64,000 bases of DNA, taken from positions 28,640-92,639 of the forward strand of contig NZ_CDBO01000008.1 in the NCBI RefSeq assembly GCF_000819885.1. The letters are read 5' to 3'. The first letter of the stretch is position 1. Every line of letters begins with the position of its first letter. Positions 18,165 through 29,178 of this stretch are shown one piece after another. Under the pieces are notes generated by a model. It ran no database searches and was not told the DNA's origin. It was given only the letters and a program-made list of their open reading frames with translations. The position numbers and the translations under genes are program-made. The DNA is from Aeromonas fluvialis (GTDB lineage Bacteria > Pseudomonadota > Gammaproteobacteria > Enterobacterales > Aeromonadaceae).

Positions 18165-18193
18165 AAACGGGAGGCTGATGCCTCCCGTTTTTT
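18165..18193 (+). terminator. Terminator of the M20 peptidase gene
   Basis: Stem AAACGGGAGGC / GCCTCCCGTTT with a TGAT loop followed by six T. Confidence 0.9.
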
Positions 18194-18221
18194 ATCTCTG
18201 CGATCGGCCAAAAGGGCGCGG

Positions 18222-18878
18222 TCATATCTCCTCTTCGGCCAGATAGGCGAGATTTCCCTCCCGCACCACCAGCCAGTGACCGAGTTGCACGGGGGCGCTG
18301 AACCCGGGGCCATCGGTCACCATGGTGTGGAACTCCCCTTGCTCGCCGCAGGCATCGAAGCCCTTGTGCTCGGCCAACTGCTGCAGCTCGGCGATGGTTT
18401 CGCCATCGAGCACCCGGCCGACCCAGTCGGGTGTCAGGAAGCGGGTATCGACGCAGGAGAGGTGGGCGACGATGTCGCGCGCCAGCATATCCGCCAGCAA
18501 GGCTTGACGAGATTGCTGCCAGAGTGGAGTGTGGACGGCGAGCCCCAATGGGCGGCAGCGCTCGCGGATCCAGTTTGGTGCGCCCCCCACGCTGTCGATA
18601 TCGCCGGTGACCACCCCGTCGATCGTCCACTCCTGGCGCAGTTGGGCCAGTGCTCTCTCATAGCCCAGGTCGAACGGTGCTTCGATGGTGACCAGCCGGT
18701 GGGGCAGCCCAAGGGCCAGCGCCTGTCGCCGTACTTGCGACAGGGGATGAGCGAGAAAGCGGGGGGCGGGCGGCGCAAAGGTGACCAGTGCCACCACCTG
18801 ATGGCACTGGTCACGGGCATGACAGAGGGCCTGCATGGCATCTTTGCCGCCGCTCCAGAGCAGGATGACGCGAGACAT
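18222..18878 (-). CDS. PP-loop ATP-binding protein, diphthine-ammonia ligase (Dph6)-like
   Basis: 218 residues of the adenine nucleotide alpha-hydrolase superfamily. The PP-loop SGGKDA is at 9-14, followed by a Rossmann-like core with GVVTGDIDS and the family-specific GEFHTMVTDGPGF near residue 180. The eukaryotic relative amidates diphthine on EF2; bacteria lack diphthamide, so the bacterial substrate is unknown. I start at the ATG of MSRVILLWSGG; 43 upstream in-frame codons are not homologous. It faces the M20 gene and follows dcuB on the same strand beyond a terminator. Confidence 0.8.
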   Translation of the reverse strand: MSRVILLWSGGKDAMQALCHARDQCHQVVALVTFAPPAPRFLAHPLSQVRRQALALGLPHRLVTIEAPFDLGYERALAQLRQEWTIDGVVTGDIDSVGGAPNWIRERCRPLGLAVHTPLWQQSRQALLADMLARDIVAHLSCVDTRFLTPDWVGRVLDGETIAELQQLAEHKGFDACGEQGEFHTMVTDGPGFSAPVQLGHWLVVREGNLAYLAEEEI

Positions 18879-18965
18879 GGGGGAATTCCGGTGGTGAAAG
18901 AGGGGCATGCTACCCAGTGGGCGGCCACTTGGCAAAGTACGGCGGGTCACCACATCGCCGAAAAG

Positions 18966-18993
18966 AGACAGGCCCCCGTGCGGGAGCCTGTCT
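18966..18993 (-). terminator. Terminator of dcuB
   Basis: Interrupted stem AGACAGGC / GCCTGTCT with an inner CCCG/CGGG. It is followed on the minus strand by CTTTT. Confidence 0.75.
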
Positions 18994-19017
18994 GGCAGAC
19001 CGGGCAAGGAGCCCGGA

Positions 19018-20361
19018 TTAGAGCAGGATGCTGGTCAGGAGATAACCCAGGGTACAGGAGGTCACAACCCCGATCAGCCCCGGAATGATGAAGCTGTGGT
19101 TGATGATGAACTTGCCGATACGGGTGGTGCCGGAGCGGTCGAAACCGATACAGGCCAGATCGCTCGGGTAGGTCGGCAGCACGAAGTAGCCGTAGCTCGC
19201 CGGCAGGAAGGCGATCAGCAGCTTGGGCTCCACACCCAGCGCCAGACCCATGGGGGCGATGGCGGTCAGCGCGGCGGCCTGGCTGTTCACCAGCTTGGAG
19301 ATGAGGAACAGCACCAGGGCGTAGGTCCAGGGCTGAGCCTGCACCACGTGGGCCAGGGTCTCTTTGAGCAGCGGCATGTGCGCCTGGAAGAAGGTCTCGC
19401 TCATCCAGGCCACCCCGAATACGGAGAAGATGGCGACCATGCCTGCCTTGAAGACGGCGCCATTGGCGATCTCGCCCGGCTTGACCTTGCAGCGCATCAG
19501 GATGATGGCACCGGCGATCAGCATCATCATCTGGATCACCAGGTTCATGGAGAGCGGGCCAGTTTTGTCCTTGATGGTGAACACCGGACGCAGACCTTCG
19601 TTGGCACCGAGCAATACCACGGCAGCGATGGCGGCGAAGAAGATCCAGGTAGACCAGTAGGCCTCTTTCGGGAACTTGGTGTTGAGCAGAGTTTCACCAC
19701 CACCGTAGATGAAGGCACGCTGCTCTGGGTCTTTGATCTTGGCCTGGAACTCTTCGTCCTTGTCCAGATCCTTGCCGCGACGCAGGCTCCACAGGGCTGC
19801 CACGATGACACCGGTCAGGGAGGAGGGGATGGCGATCATCAGGATGTCGAGCAGGCCGTAAGCCTGACCAATACCGTGACCGGCAGCCAGAATGGAGACC
19901 ATGGAGACCACGGCAACGGAGACCGGGGAGGCGCAGATGGCCATCTGGGAGGCAACGGAGGCAACCGCCATCGGGCGCTCGGGACGGATGTTCTTCTGCA
20001 GCGCGATGTCAGAAATGATGGGGAACATGGTGTAGACCACATGGCCGGTACCGCACAGGAAGGTGAGGGTCCAGGTGGTGAGCGGCGCCAGAATGGTGAT
20101 GTATTGCGGATGACGGCGCAGCAGACGCTCAGCCACCTGCATCATCAGGTTGAGGCCACCAGCCGTCTGCAGGGTGGCGGCGCAGCCGATCACCGCCAGA
20201 ATGGTCAGCATCACCTGAACTGGCGGTTCGCCCGGCACCAGGCCGAACACGAAGGTCAGCAGGAACAGACCGATACCACTGATAAGACCGAGTCCCATGC
20301 CCCCAAAGCGGGTACCCAGCAGCAAGCAGCCGAGTACCACTAAAAATTCCATCAAGATCAT
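19018..20361 (-). CDS. dcuB: Anaerobic C4-dicarboxylate transporter DcuB
   Basis: 447-residue DcuA/DcuB carrier, similar to E. coli DcuB throughout. Shared stretches include LCGTGHVVYT, NIRPERPMAVASVASQMA, RGKDLDKDEEFQ (a DcuB-type cytosolic loop), KLVNSQAAAL and LPTYPSDLACIGFDRSGTT. It has about 12-14 membrane segments. It exchanges external fumarate, malate or aspartate for succinate during fumarate respiration. In E. coli DcuB is also a co-sensor of DcuS; no dcuSR genes lie in this window. The start ATG at 20361 has GAGG about 8 bp upstream. An FNR-like box about 130 bp upstream fits anaerobic control. Confidence 0.9.
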   Translation of the reverse strand: MILMEFLVVLGCLLLGTRFGGMGLGLISGIGLFLLTFVFGLVPGEPPVQVMLTILAVIGCAATLQTAGGLNLMMQVAERLLRRHPQYITILAPLTTWTLTFLCGTGHVVYTMFPIISDIALQKNIRPERPMAVASVASQMAICASPVSVAVVSMVSILAAGHGIGQAYGLLDILMIAIPSSLTGVIVAALWSLRRGKDLDKDEEFQAKIKDPEQRAFIYGGGETLLNTKFPKEAYWSTWIFFAAIAAVVLLGANEGLRPVFTIKDKTGPLSMNLVIQMMMLIAGAIILMRCKVKPGEIANGAVFKAGMVAIFSVFGVAWMSETFFQAHMPLLKETLAHVVQAQPWTYALVLFLISKLVNSQAAALTAIAPMGLALGVEPKLLIAFLPASYGYFVLPTYPSDLACIGFDRSGTTRIGKFIINHSFIIPGLIGVVTSCTLGYLLTSILL

Positions 20362-20485
20362 TCCATTACCTCGTGTGATTCAACCCATATTGCCGCGGGT
20401 TGCCTGACCCATAAATTGTCATTGTCTGTTATTTTTAGCCCAAAAGGGTTAGTCGCTATTCTGCTCCCCTGAAACAGTGAAAAAA

Positions 20486-20499
20486 TTGAGTTACTTCAA
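20486..20499. promoter_or_regulatory. FNR-like box upstream of dcuB
   Basis: TTGAG-TTAC-TTCAA keeps the full FNR core TTGA-N6-TCAA, with mismatches only at the inner T/A positions. Its centre is 132 bp before the dcuB start. At -41 it would give a ~90-nt leader. Confidence 0.6.
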
Positions 20500-20548
20500 G
20501 AACTCGATGAAATACCGATTAAACCACTTAAAAACCACGTATTAACAA

Positions 20549-20567
20549 AATAATGATTGTCATCATC
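20549..20567. promoter_or_regulatory. Fur-box-like inverted repeat
   Basis: Matches the 19-bp Fur consensus GATAATGATAATCATTATC at 15 of 19 positions. It lies between dcuB and a binding-protein gene that reads toward it, so dcuB is the only annotated gene it could precede. ATGAT-N4-ATCAT could also be taken as a poor second FNR half-site pair. Confidence 0.4.
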
Positions 20568-20722
20568 GTGTGGTATCACTCGGGGCTAATGCCTCGGGTT
20601 GTCAACCTGACAACTCAAGCCGGTGGCGCGGTGACAGCGGGGTGGCTGAAAAGGGGCGGGATCAGGGGAGAAGAGCGTCAAAAAGCCGGGGTTCAGGTCA
20701 TCTTTGCCGACAAACGAAGCAT

Positions 20723-21490
20723 TCAGCGGGTTGGCTTGTCTGGTTGAGGGGCTGGCTGCAGATAGCGACGCTGATACTGCTCGCTCAACTGCTTGATATC
20801 GAGTCTGGCTAGCGCATTGTTCACTCGCTGCTGCAACTGCTGTTGATCGGGGCGGAACATGATGTGCAGGCTCTTGTACCCGAGGATTTTCGGGTTGAAC
20901 TGCAACTGTTCGGGGTGGAGCTTGTCATCGTGAAAGGTGAGCCAGTAGAAAACATCCCGGTCGATGACAGCCAGATCGAGCCGGTCGCGCTGCAATTTCC
21001 GCAGGTTGAGGTGATCGCCGTCCACGGCAAAGGTGTTGAGGCGCTTGCTTGTCATCAGGGCATCAAATTCGCGGGTATTGATATAATCGGCGACGACCCC
21101 AATCCGGTAGGAGGCGAGCTCTTCGAGTCGACGCCAGTGGATAAGGGGGCCGGCTTGCTGCGCCATGCCCAGCACACTACTGCCTATGCTGGTGGAGATA
21201 TGCCACCGTTTATCCAGATCATTGGCGTAGTATTGGGGAAAGTAGCCGCTGTAGTGCAGGGCGGGATCGGATGCCAGCAACATGGCTCGCTGCCAGGGGT
21301 AGAAGTCAAACTCAACCTCCAGCCCTGCTTCGGCAAAGGCGCGCTTGACGATATGACCGGTCAGGCCGCCATCAGGCAGGCTCTGGCTGGTATAGGGGGG
21401 CCACTCCAGGGTGGTCAGACGAACGGGTTCGGCCCACAGTTGAACAGGCATGCAGGACAGCAATAGCGAAAGCAGCAGGCGATATCCCAT
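20723..21490 (-). CDS. Periplasmic solute-binding protein, family 3 (amino-acid ABC type)
   Basis: 255 residues. A 20-residue signal peptide ends at LWA-EP. The mature part opens with VRLTTLEWPPYTSQSLPDGGLTGHIVKRAFAEAG (read in two parts), the standard lobe-1 start of SBP_bac_3 proteins, and contains YRIGVVADYIN and DLAVIDRDVFYWLT in the second lobe. No permease or ATPase gene lies nearby. It may therefore be a stand-alone sensor-type binding protein, as is common for this subgroup in Vibrio and Aeromonas relatives, or may use a distant transporter. Ligand unknown. It is downstream of asnS on the same strand but after that gene's terminator. Confidence 0.8.
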   Translation of the reverse strand: MGYRLLLSLLLSCMPVQLWAEPVRLTTLEWPPYTSQSLPDGGLTGHIVKRAFAEAGLEVEFDFYPWQRAMLLASDPALHYSGYFPQYYANDLDKRWHISTSIGSSVLGMAQQAGPLIHWRRLEELASYRIGVVADYINTREFDALMTSKRLNTFAVDGDHLNLRKLQRDRLDLAVIDRDVFYWLTFHDDKLHPEQLQFNPKILGYKSLHIMFRPDQQQLQQRVNNALARLDIKQLSEQYQRRYLQPAPQPDKPTR

Positions 21491-21546
21491 AGGCGACGAG
21501 TTCCTTGTGCCGGTTGATCCTGAGTATCACCCATAACGGTGACAAT

Positions 21547-21574
21547 AAAAAAGCCGACCCTGAGGACGGCTTTT
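21547..21574 (-). terminator. Terminator of asnS
   Basis: AAGCCG / CGGCTT stem with outer A/T extension; on the minus strand it runs into TTTTTTATTG directly after the asnS stop. Confidence 0.8.
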
Positions 21575-21600
21575 GCAATGCAGTGGCAAGATGCCGCTGA

Positions 21601-23001
<1,401 letters not shown>

Positions 23002-23159
23002 CGAAATATTGTCTCCAGCTTGTTCTTGCAGCGCTATTTGCAACACTAGGGAGTCTGGCCCGGGCACAGATGGCCCACCATGGCAGACTAAGCCGTCAAT
23101 CTTACCCGTGCGGGTTTGATAAACAAGCAAAAATGTCGGACTCTGGTGGGGTTTTCGGC

Positions 23160-23546
23160 ATGGTTCACTCAACAAGAGTGTCACGGGCGCAGGAGCGGTG
23201 GGTGAAAGATCGGCGGCATGGGCCAGATTGGCTGACACGGGTGTTACAGGGGCTGGTGATGCTCTGCTGGGGCGGCTTTATCGTGCTGCTCTCCCTTTAC
23301 CACCATGCCCGCCCCGAAATTGCCTACGGTTTTCTGGTCTATGGCGGGATCGAGGTGCGCGATTATTGGGATCCCGCCTTTACCACCTGGCTAGTCTACG
23401 GGCTCTGGAGCTGCTGCGCCCTGACGCTGGCGGTGTTGCTGCTGGAGCGCAAGCGCAGCCGCCGTCAGGATGACGCCCGGCACGTCAATCTGGCGATCCT
23501 GCTGCTGATCCTGATTGCCTGCCTGCTGTTCTATTACACCGGTTAG
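23160..23546 (+). CDS. Hypothetical membrane protein, three predicted helices
   Basis: 128 residues from the ATG at 23160, which has GTGGGG about 9 bp upstream; an ATG at 23133 would add 9 residues and is possible. After a basic N-terminus there are three hydrophobic segments: [20 protein letters not shown] (about 28-47), [21 protein letters not shown] (about 75-95) and [18 protein letters not shown] at the very end. Loops are short and basic ([11 protein letters not shown]). I recognise no family. It ends 24 bp from the convergent haem-sensor gene. Confidence 0.65.
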   Translation: MVHSTRVSRAQERWVKDRRHGPDWLTRVLQGLVMLCWGGFIVLLSLYHHARPEIAYGFLVYGGIEVRDYWDPAFTTWLVYGLWSCCALTLAVLLLERKRSRRQDDARHVNLAILLLILIACLLFYYTG

Positions 23547-23569
23547 CCGGTGCTGGGCGGGGGAGCTCG

Positions 23570-24382
23570 CTATTCGCCGGGGCGAGATCCCGGCTTACAG
23601 CCAGATGATCGCTTGCCGAGCTGGCGCTCCACACTGTCGAGCATCTGGTTGTAGGCTACGGCCACCCGGCCAATCTCGTCGCCATCATCCCCTTCCAGCC
23701 GGTGGCCGAAGTCGTGCAAGTCGGTGGCCTCTTCCATGGAGCGGGTCAGCTGATTGAGGGGGCGCACGATCCAGGTGCGGATAACCCAGAGGGTCAGCAG
23801 CAGGCCCATCCCGAAGATGCCGGTGAGGATCAGTGCCGAGGTGAGAATATTCTGCTCGACCCGGGTAAACAGCGAATCGAGGGAGTAGTCAAAGCGCACC
23901 GCACCGAGCACGGTATTCTCCGGCACCAGATGGCAGCTGGTGCAGTCGGTGCCGCGAAAATCCTTCTTGGCCAGCAGTGGTCGGGTGACGATCAGACGGC
24001 TGTGCATGTCGTCGTGTACGACTTCCAGGCTCCCTTTGCCCGCCAGAGCCAGCTTATCAAACTCATCCTTTACCTGTTCTGTCTCTCGTCCCGGCCCGTA
24101 CTGTTTGCTCACTGCGTCGCCACGGATGATGCGGGCATCCTCCACATGGGCGTGGTCGAGAAACTTGCCGCGCAGGGTATCACGGGCCTCCATCTTGCCG
24201 GTCAGCATCAGCAGGTTTAGGCCGTCGAAGTAGGCTTCGGTCTGCTCGCGGCTCTGCTCCTTGATGAGGGTCAGGATGAGATCGCGCTCGCGTACCGCTT
24301 GATAGGCGGCGGAGAAGACCAGGACCATGGAGAAGATGAAGAGCAGGAAGAAGTTGATTTTGGCAGCAATGGAGAGGCGCAT
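23570..24382 (-). CDS. Membrane sensor with periplasmic c-type haem site and HAMP, no output domain
   Basis: 270 residues. TM1 is at about 11-29 and a ~150-residue periplasmic domain follows, containing CTSCH at 147-151, the CxxCH signature for covalent haem c. TM2 is at about 180-202, then a HAMP domain (203-255: RPLNQLTRSMEEA, DEIGRVAVAYNQML). The protein ends 15 residues past HAMP with the unusual tail KRSSGCKPGSRPGE. This is the input half of a chemoreceptor or histidine kinase; no transmitter is present. The ATG at 24382 is preferred over a TTG two codons upstream because AAGAAAG is about 9 bp away. It may sense redox or a gas ligand, but with no output domain its partner is unknown or the gene is truncated. 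Confidence 0.7.
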   Translation of the reverse strand: MRLSIAAKINFFLLFIFSMVLVFSAAYQAVRERDLILTLIKEQSREQTEAYFDGLNLLMLTGKMEARDTLRGKFLDHAHVEDARIIRGDAVSKQYGPGRETEQVKDEFDKLALAGKGSLEVVHDDMHSRLIVTRPLLAKKDFRGTDCTSCHLVPENTVLGAVRFDYSLDSLFTRVEQNILTSALILTGIFGMGLLLTLWVIRTWIVRPLNQLTRSMEEATDLHDFGHRLEGDDGDEIGRVAVAYNQMLDSVERQLGKRSSGCKPGSRPGE

Positions 24383-24523
24383 GAGCAATCTTTCTTGATG
24401 GTAAAACCGCAGCAGTTTACCCCTCTTGGGGCCTCAGGTCTGGTGTTTTGCTCACATTACGGCAAGTGAAACCGTACTGAAGTGGATAAAGTTGCCCTCT
24501 TTATATATCAAATTCAGGTAGCC

Positions 24524-24555
24524 AAACGGGCGGCAGCGATGGCCGCCCGCTGTTT
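24524..24555 (-). terminator. Terminator of bioA
   Basis: GC-rich stem ACGGGCGGC / GGCCGCCCG with a 6-nt loop, just past the bioA stop; the minus strand continues CGTTTGG. Confidence 0.65.
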
Positions 24556-24558
24556 GCA

Positions 24559-25833
24559 TTAAAACTCGCCTTCGGTGATGGCCTGACTGATGGCGCCGGT
24601 CAATATCCGCAGCTCTTCCGGGGTGATGACGAAGGGGGGCATCAGGTAGACCAGCTTGCCAAAGGGGCGGATCCAGGCGCCCAGCTCGACAAATTTGCGC
24701 TGGATGCGCGCCACATCCACCCGCTCTCTCATCTCCACCACCCCGATGGCGCCGAGCACCCGCACATCCGCGACCGCCGGGTGGAGGGTCAGCGCTACCA
24801 GCTCGGTACGCAACTGATGCTCGATGGCGCGCACCCGCTCTTGCCACGGTGAGGCCAGCAGCAACTCGATGGAGGCGTTGGCCACCGCGCAGGCGAGCGG
24901 GTTGCCCATAAAGGTGGGGCCGTGCATAAAAACGCCCGCCTTGCCGTCACAGATGGTACGGGCGACATGTTCGGTGGTCAGGGTCGCCGAGAGGGTGAGA
25001 TAGCCGCCGGTGAGTGCCTTGCCCAGACACAGGATGTCGGGGCTGATCCCCGCCCAGTCGCAGGCAAACAGCTGGCCGGTGCGGCCAAAGCCGGTGGCGA
25101 TCTCGTCGGCAATCAGCAGCACGCCGAACTCGTCGCACAGGGCGCGTACCCACTGCAGGTAGCGGGGGTGATAGAAGCGCATGCCGCCAGCGCCTTGCAC
25201 TATGGGTTCGAGCACGATGGCGGCGATCTCTTCGTGATGATCGGCCACCAGCGTTGCCAGCTCCACCACGCACTGCTCGTCCCACTCGGCGTGGAAGCGG
25301 CAGCTGGGGGCCGGGGCGAAGTAGTGCTCTGGCAGGAATCCCTGGTAGAGCTCATGCATGCCGCCATCGGGATCGCAGACGCTCATGGCGCCAAAGGTGT
25401 CGCCGTGATAGCCGCTGCGCAGGGCGACAAATTTGGCTCTGGGCGTCCCCTTAGCGTGCCAGTACTGCTGGGCCATCTTGAGCGCCACTTCCACTGCCAC
25501 CGAGCCGGAATCGGCCAGAAATACCCGATCCAGCCCCGTCGGGGTGATCTCCACCAGCTTGCGACAGAGCTCGACCGCCGGAGCGTGGGTGAGGCCGCCA
25601 AACATCACGTGGGACATCTTGCCGAGCTGGGCGGTGGCGGCGGCGTCCAGTTCCGGCACCTGATAGCCGTGCACGCAAGCCCACCAGGAGCTCATGCCAT
25701 CCACCAGTTTTCGGCCATCGCTGAGGGCAATGGTCACCCCTTTGGCGCTGGCCACGTCATAGCAGGGCAGGGGGTGAGTGAGGGAGGTATAGGGGTGCCA
25801 GATGTGGTGTAGGTCGAATTCTTGATTGGTCAT
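24559..25833 (-). CDS. bioA: Adenosylmethionine-8-amino-7-oxononanoate aminotransferase
   Basis: 424-residue class III (fold type I) PLP aminotransferase. Diagnostic stretches: HIWHPYTSL near the start, [58 protein letters not shown] and the Schiff-base region [16 protein letters not shown]. It transfers the amino group of S-adenosylmethionine to KAPA to form DAPA, the third biotin step. It is divergent from bioB across 193 bp that include a BirA operator, the E. coli arrangement. Single transcript ending at its own terminator. Confidence 0.97.
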   Translation of the reverse strand: MTNQEFDLHHIWHPYTSLTHPLPCYDVASAKGVTIALSDGRKLVDGMSSWWACVHGYQVPELDAAATAQLGKMSHVMFGGLTHAPAVELCRKLVEITPTGLDRVFLADSGSVAVEVALKMAQQYWHAKGTPRAKFVALRSGYHGDTFGAMSVCDPDGGMHELYQGFLPEHYFAPAPSCRFHAEWDEQCVVELATLVADHHEEIAAIVLEPIVQGAGGMRFYHPRYLQWVRALCDEFGVLLIADEIATGFGRTGQLFACDWAGISPDILCLGKALTGGYLTLSATLTTEHVARTICDGKAGVFMHGPTFMGNPLACAVANASIELLLASPWQERVRAIEHQLRTELVALTLHPAVADVRVLGAIGVVEMRERVDVARIQRKFVELGAWIRPFGKLVYLMPPFVITPEELRILTGAISQAITEGEF

Positions 25834-25844
25834 TTGTTATTCTG

Positions 25845-25878
25845 TTGTCAATTGGTTTGATCTGGTGGGTGTTGACAG
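25845..25878. promoter_or_regulatory. BirA operator between bioA and bioB
   Basis: Inverted arms TTGTCAA (25845-25851) and TTGACAG (25872-25878) span exactly 34 bp. This is the 9-16-9 geometry of the E. coli bio operator, whose arms are TTGTAAACC / GGTTTACAA. Its position between the divergent biotin genes supports repression by biotinyl-AMP-bound BirA. Confidence 0.75.
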
Positions 25879-26026
25879 TCTACGCGTGCTCTCTACACTA
25901 GCCAACAATTTCAGCCACTTGGCACTGCGCATCACCCTGAGCGCGCGGGCCCGGCGGCGGGTTTTGTGGCCGTCCATCCCAAGATGGCGGGCGCAGGATC
26001 CCACTAATAACAACCGGAAGCCATGT

Positions 26027-27127
26027 ATGAATGCTCTCACCGCGGGCGGTCACGCCCTTCGTCATGACTGGACCCTTACCGAGGTTCAGGCTCTGTTTGC
26101 CCTGCCGTTCAACGATCTGCTGTTTCAGGCCCAGACCGTCCACCGCGCCCACTTTGACCCGAATGAAGTGCAGGTGAGCACCTTGCTCTCCATCAAGACC
26201 GGCGCCTGCCCGGAGGATTGCAAATACTGCCCCCAGAGTGCCCGTTATCACACCAGCCTTGAGGCCGAACGGCTGATGGAGGTGGAAAAAGTGCTGGAGC
26301 GGGCCCGCGAAGCCAAGGCCAACGGCTCGTCCCGTTTCTGTATGGGGGCCGCCTGGCGCAACCCCAAAGAGAAGGACATGCCCTACATCATCCGGATGAT
26401 TGAGGCGGTGCGGGGGCTCGGCATGGAGACCTGCATGACGCTAGGGATGCTGACCGCCGATCAGGCGGCCCGTCTTGGCGCTGCGGGGCTCGATTACTAC
26501 AACCACAACCTCGACACCTCGCCGGAGTTCTACGGCGAGATCATCTCCACACGCACCTATCAGGATCGGCTAGATACCCTTGAGCACGTGCGCGGCGCCG
26601 GCATGAAGGTCTGCTCTGGCGGCATCATCGGCATGGGCGAGCAGGCCAAGGATCGGGCGGGCCTGTTGATGGCGCTGGCCAACCTGCCGCGCCACCCCGA
26701 GAGCGTGCCCATCAACATGCTGGTCAAGGTGAAGGGAACGCCGCTGGAGGATCAGGAGAACCTCGATCCGTTCGAATTTATCCGCACCATCGCCGTGGCG
26801 CGGATCATGATGCCCGCCTCCCATGTGCGCCTCTCCGCCGGACGGGAGAAGATGAACGAGCAGATGCAGGCGCTGTGCTTTATGGCCGGGGCCAACTCCA
26901 TTTTCTATGGCTGCAAGTTGCTGACCACCCCCAACCCGGACGAAAACAGCGACATGCAGCTGTTCAAGCGACTCGGCATTCGCCCCGCCCAGCGTGCCCA
27001 GAAGCCGGATGTGGTGCAAACATTGGAACTGGAAGCAGAGCTGCTGGCCGAAGTGAGCCGCCAGAGCGAACCGGCCGAGATGTTTTATGACGCCACCCGC
27101 CCCCGTGCAGGGGCCGTGCGGTCATGA
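26027..27127 (+). CDS. bioB: Biotin synthase
   Basis: 366-residue radical SAM enzyme. [17 protein letters not shown] places the [4Fe-4S] cysteines at 61, 65 and 68. [24 protein letters not shown] and the late [12 protein letters not shown] match BioB, including the Cys and Arg ligands of the sacrificial [2Fe-2S] cluster. It inserts sulfur into dethiobiotin. The ATG at 26027 has GGAAG upstream; a longer upstream frame has no homology. Its stop overlaps the bioF start by 4 bp (ATGA), starting a bioBFCD operon. Confidence 0.97.
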   Translation: MNALTAGGHALRHDWTLTEVQALFALPFNDLLFQAQTVHRAHFDPNEVQVSTLLSIKTGACPEDCKYCPQSARYHTSLEAERLMEVEKVLERAREAKANGSSRFCMGAAWRNPKEKDMPYIIRMIEAVRGLGMETCMTLGMLTADQAARLGAAGLDYYNHNLDTSPEFYGEIISTRTYQDRLDTLEHVRGAGMKVCSGGIIGMGEQAKDRAGLLMALANLPRHPESVPINMLVKVKGTPLEDQENLDPFEFIRTIAVARIMMPASHVRLSAGREKMNEQMQALCFMAGANSIFYGCKLLTTPNPDENSDMQLFKRLGIRPAQRAQKPDVVQTLELEAELLAEVSRQSEPAEMFYDATRPRAGAVRS

Positions 27128-28320
27128 CTGGCCTTGCAGTCACAGGCCCCTTTGCATTGGGCGCGGCGCTGGCCGAGCGCGAGCAGGCTGGTCTGCTGCG
27201 CAGCCGCATCGCGACCGACGGGGCGAGTGGCGGGCGGCTCCGGGTGGCGGGGCGCGACTACCTCAATTTTTCCACCAACGACTATCTGGGGCTGGCAGAT
27301 CATCCCGCCATCAAGACCGCCTTCAACGCGGGGATTGAGCGTTATGGTACGGGCTCCGGCGCCTCGCCGCTGGTGACCGGTTACAGCCGTGCCCACCAAG
27401 AGCTTGAGGAGACTCTGGCCGAGTGGCTGGGGGTGGAGGCGGTGCTGCTGTTCAACTGCGGCTTTTCTGCCAATCAGGCGGTGCTCAAAGCCCTGCTCGG
27501 CAAGGATCATCTGCTGTGGCAGGACAAACTCAACCACGCCTCCCTGCAGGAGATGGGCAGCCAGTTGCCCTGCAAGATGAAGCGCTTTGGCCACAACGAT
27601 ATGGCAGCCCTTGAACGGCTGCTTGAGCCAAATCGCGGGCTGATTGTCTCGGAGGGGGTATTCAGTATGGACGGGGATCAGGGCCCCTGGGCTGAACTGG
27701 CTGCACTGGCCGCCCAAAGCGGAAACTGGCTGATGATCGACGATGCCCACGGCCTCGGTGTGCTGGGGCCCGAGGGGCGTGGCACCCTGGCGGCGCAAGG
27801 GGTGAACCCGGCCAGCGTACACATTCAGATGGGCACTTTTGGCAAGGCGCTTGGGGTCGCTGGCGCCTTTGTCGGCGGCAGCCGCGCGCTGGTGGAGTAT
27901 CTGGTCAATTTCGCCCGCCCCTATGTCTACAGCACCCATATGCCCGCCGCGCAGGCTTGCGCCGTCAGCAAAAGTATCGAATTGGTACGTGCGGCCGATG
28001 AGTCCCGCGCCCATCTTGGCCAGCTGCTCGCCCGTTTCCGACAAGGGGCACAGACGCAGGGTTGGCAGCTGGGGGCGAGCGTCACCCCCATCCAGCCGCT
28101 GTTGGTGGGGGAGAGCAGTGCCGCCCTGAAACTGGCCGAACGGCTGCGGGATCGCGGCGTCTGGGTCAGCGCTATTCGCCCGCCCACGGTGCCGGTCGGT
28201 ACGGCGCGGCTGCGTATCACCTTGAGCGCTGCTCACCGCGAACAGGATGTGGATCGCCTGCTCGATGCCCTCGGCCCCTGTTCGTGCGGTGCCACGTCGG
28301 AGGACTCTCACCATGGCTGA
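27124..28320 (+). CDS. bioF: 8-amino-7-oxononanoate synthase
   Basis: 398-residue alpha-oxoamine synthase. [51 protein letters not shown] and the PLP-lysine motif [14 protein letters not shown] are all present. It condenses pimeloyl-ACP with alanine to give KAPA. It overlaps bioB by 4 bp and bioC by 8 bp, so the cistrons are translationally coupled. Confidence 0.96.
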   Translation: MTGLAVTGPFALGAALAEREQAGLLRSRIATDGASGGRLRVAGRDYLNFSTNDYLGLADHPAIKTAFNAGIERYGTGSGASPLVTGYSRAHQELEETLAEWLGVEAVLLFNCGFSANQAVLKALLGKDHLLWQDKLNHASLQEMGSQLPCKMKRFGHNDMAALERLLEPNRGLIVSEGVFSMDGDQGPWAELAALAAQSGNWLMIDDAHGLGVLGPEGRGTLAAQGVNPASVHIQMGTFGKALGVAGAFVGGSRALVEYLVNFARPYVYSTHMPAAQACAVSKSIELVRAADESRAHLGQLLARFRQGAQTQGWQLGASVTPIQPLLVGESSAALKLAERLRDRGVWVSAIRPPTVPVGTARLRITLSAAHREQDVDRLLDALGPCSCGATSEDSHHG

Positions 28321-29119
28321 GCGTTTTCAAACGGTCGACAAGGCCCAGCTAGCCCGCCGCTTCGGCGCCGCTGCTCGTCATTACGATGCTCACGCCCGCT
28401 TTCAGCAGGAGGTGGGTCAGGCGTTGCTGGAATGGATGCCGAGCAGGCCGGTTGGCACTGATCTGACGGTGAGCGGGCTGGATCTGGGCTGCGGCACCGG
28501 TTTTTTCTTGCCCCAACTGGCGAATCGCTGTCACCAGCTGGTGGGGCTGGATCTCGCCCCCGGCATGCTGGCGCAGGCCGCCTTGCGTGGCAGCGGCGCC
28601 CGCCTGCTCTGCGGCGATGCGGAGCAGCTTCCTTTCGCCGATAACACGTTCGACTGGGTTTTCTCCAGTCTGGCGTTACAGTGGTGCGAGCGTCCGGCCC
28701 ATGCTTTTGGCGAGTTGCTGCGGGTGGTCAAACCGGGCGGCCAGATTTTTTTCTCGACCCTGCTCGATGAGTCGCTCTGGCAGTTGCGAGCCGCCTGGCA
28801 GCAGCTTGATGGTCGCGCCCATGTCAATCGCTTCCTCAGCCTGCCACAATTGGAGCAGGCGCTGGCTAGCGCCGGGGTAGCGGCTCCCGAACTGCGTTGT
28901 ATCACCTGGGATCTCGCCTATCTTGAATTGCCGCAGTTGTTGCGCGATCTCAAGGGGATTGGGGCCAATCAAATCAATGACAATGAACGGGCCGTTGGAC
29001 TGAGCGGTCGCGCCAGATTGCAGCAGCTGGCGCAGGCGTATGAGGCGTTTCGCCAGCCCGATGGCAGGCTGATCGCCAGTTATCGGGTGTGCCTCGGCCG
29101 CCTCAGCAAGCCTCGCTGA
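28313..29119 (+). CDS. bioC: Malonyl-ACP O-methyltransferase
   Basis: 268-residue SAM-dependent methyltransferase. ARRFGAAARHYDAHA is the BioC-type N-terminus. LDLGCGTGFFLPQL is motif I, SLALQWC marks BioC, and LRVVKPGGQIFFSTL is post-motif III. It methylates malonyl-ACP so that fatty-acid synthesis can build the pimeloyl chain. The ATG at 28313 has CGGAGGA upstream and lies inside the end of bioF. Confidence 0.95.
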   Translation: MAERFQTVDKAQLARRFGAAARHYDAHARFQQEVGQALLEWMPSRPVGTDLTVSGLDLGCGTGFFLPQLANRCHQLVGLDLAPGMLAQAALRGSGARLLCGDAEQLPFADNTFDWVFSSLALQWCERPAHAFGELLRVVKPGGQIFFSTLLDESLWQLRAAWQQLDGRAHVNRFLSLPQLEQALASAGVAAPELRCITWDLAYLELPQLLRDLKGIGANQINDNERAVGLSGRARLQQLAQAYEAFRQPDGRLIASYRVCLGRLSKPR

Positions 29120-29178
29120 GCGCCGGGAATCGCAGTGTGTGCAGGGTAGTCAACGGGCCCTGCCAAGGAGAGAACCGT

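Noticed and set aside
20598..20614. GTTGTC/GACAAC hairpin as a terminator or BirA-like site
   Set aside because: There is no T-run, and the arms are only 5 bp apart, so it fits neither an intrinsic terminator nor the 34-bp BirA geometry.
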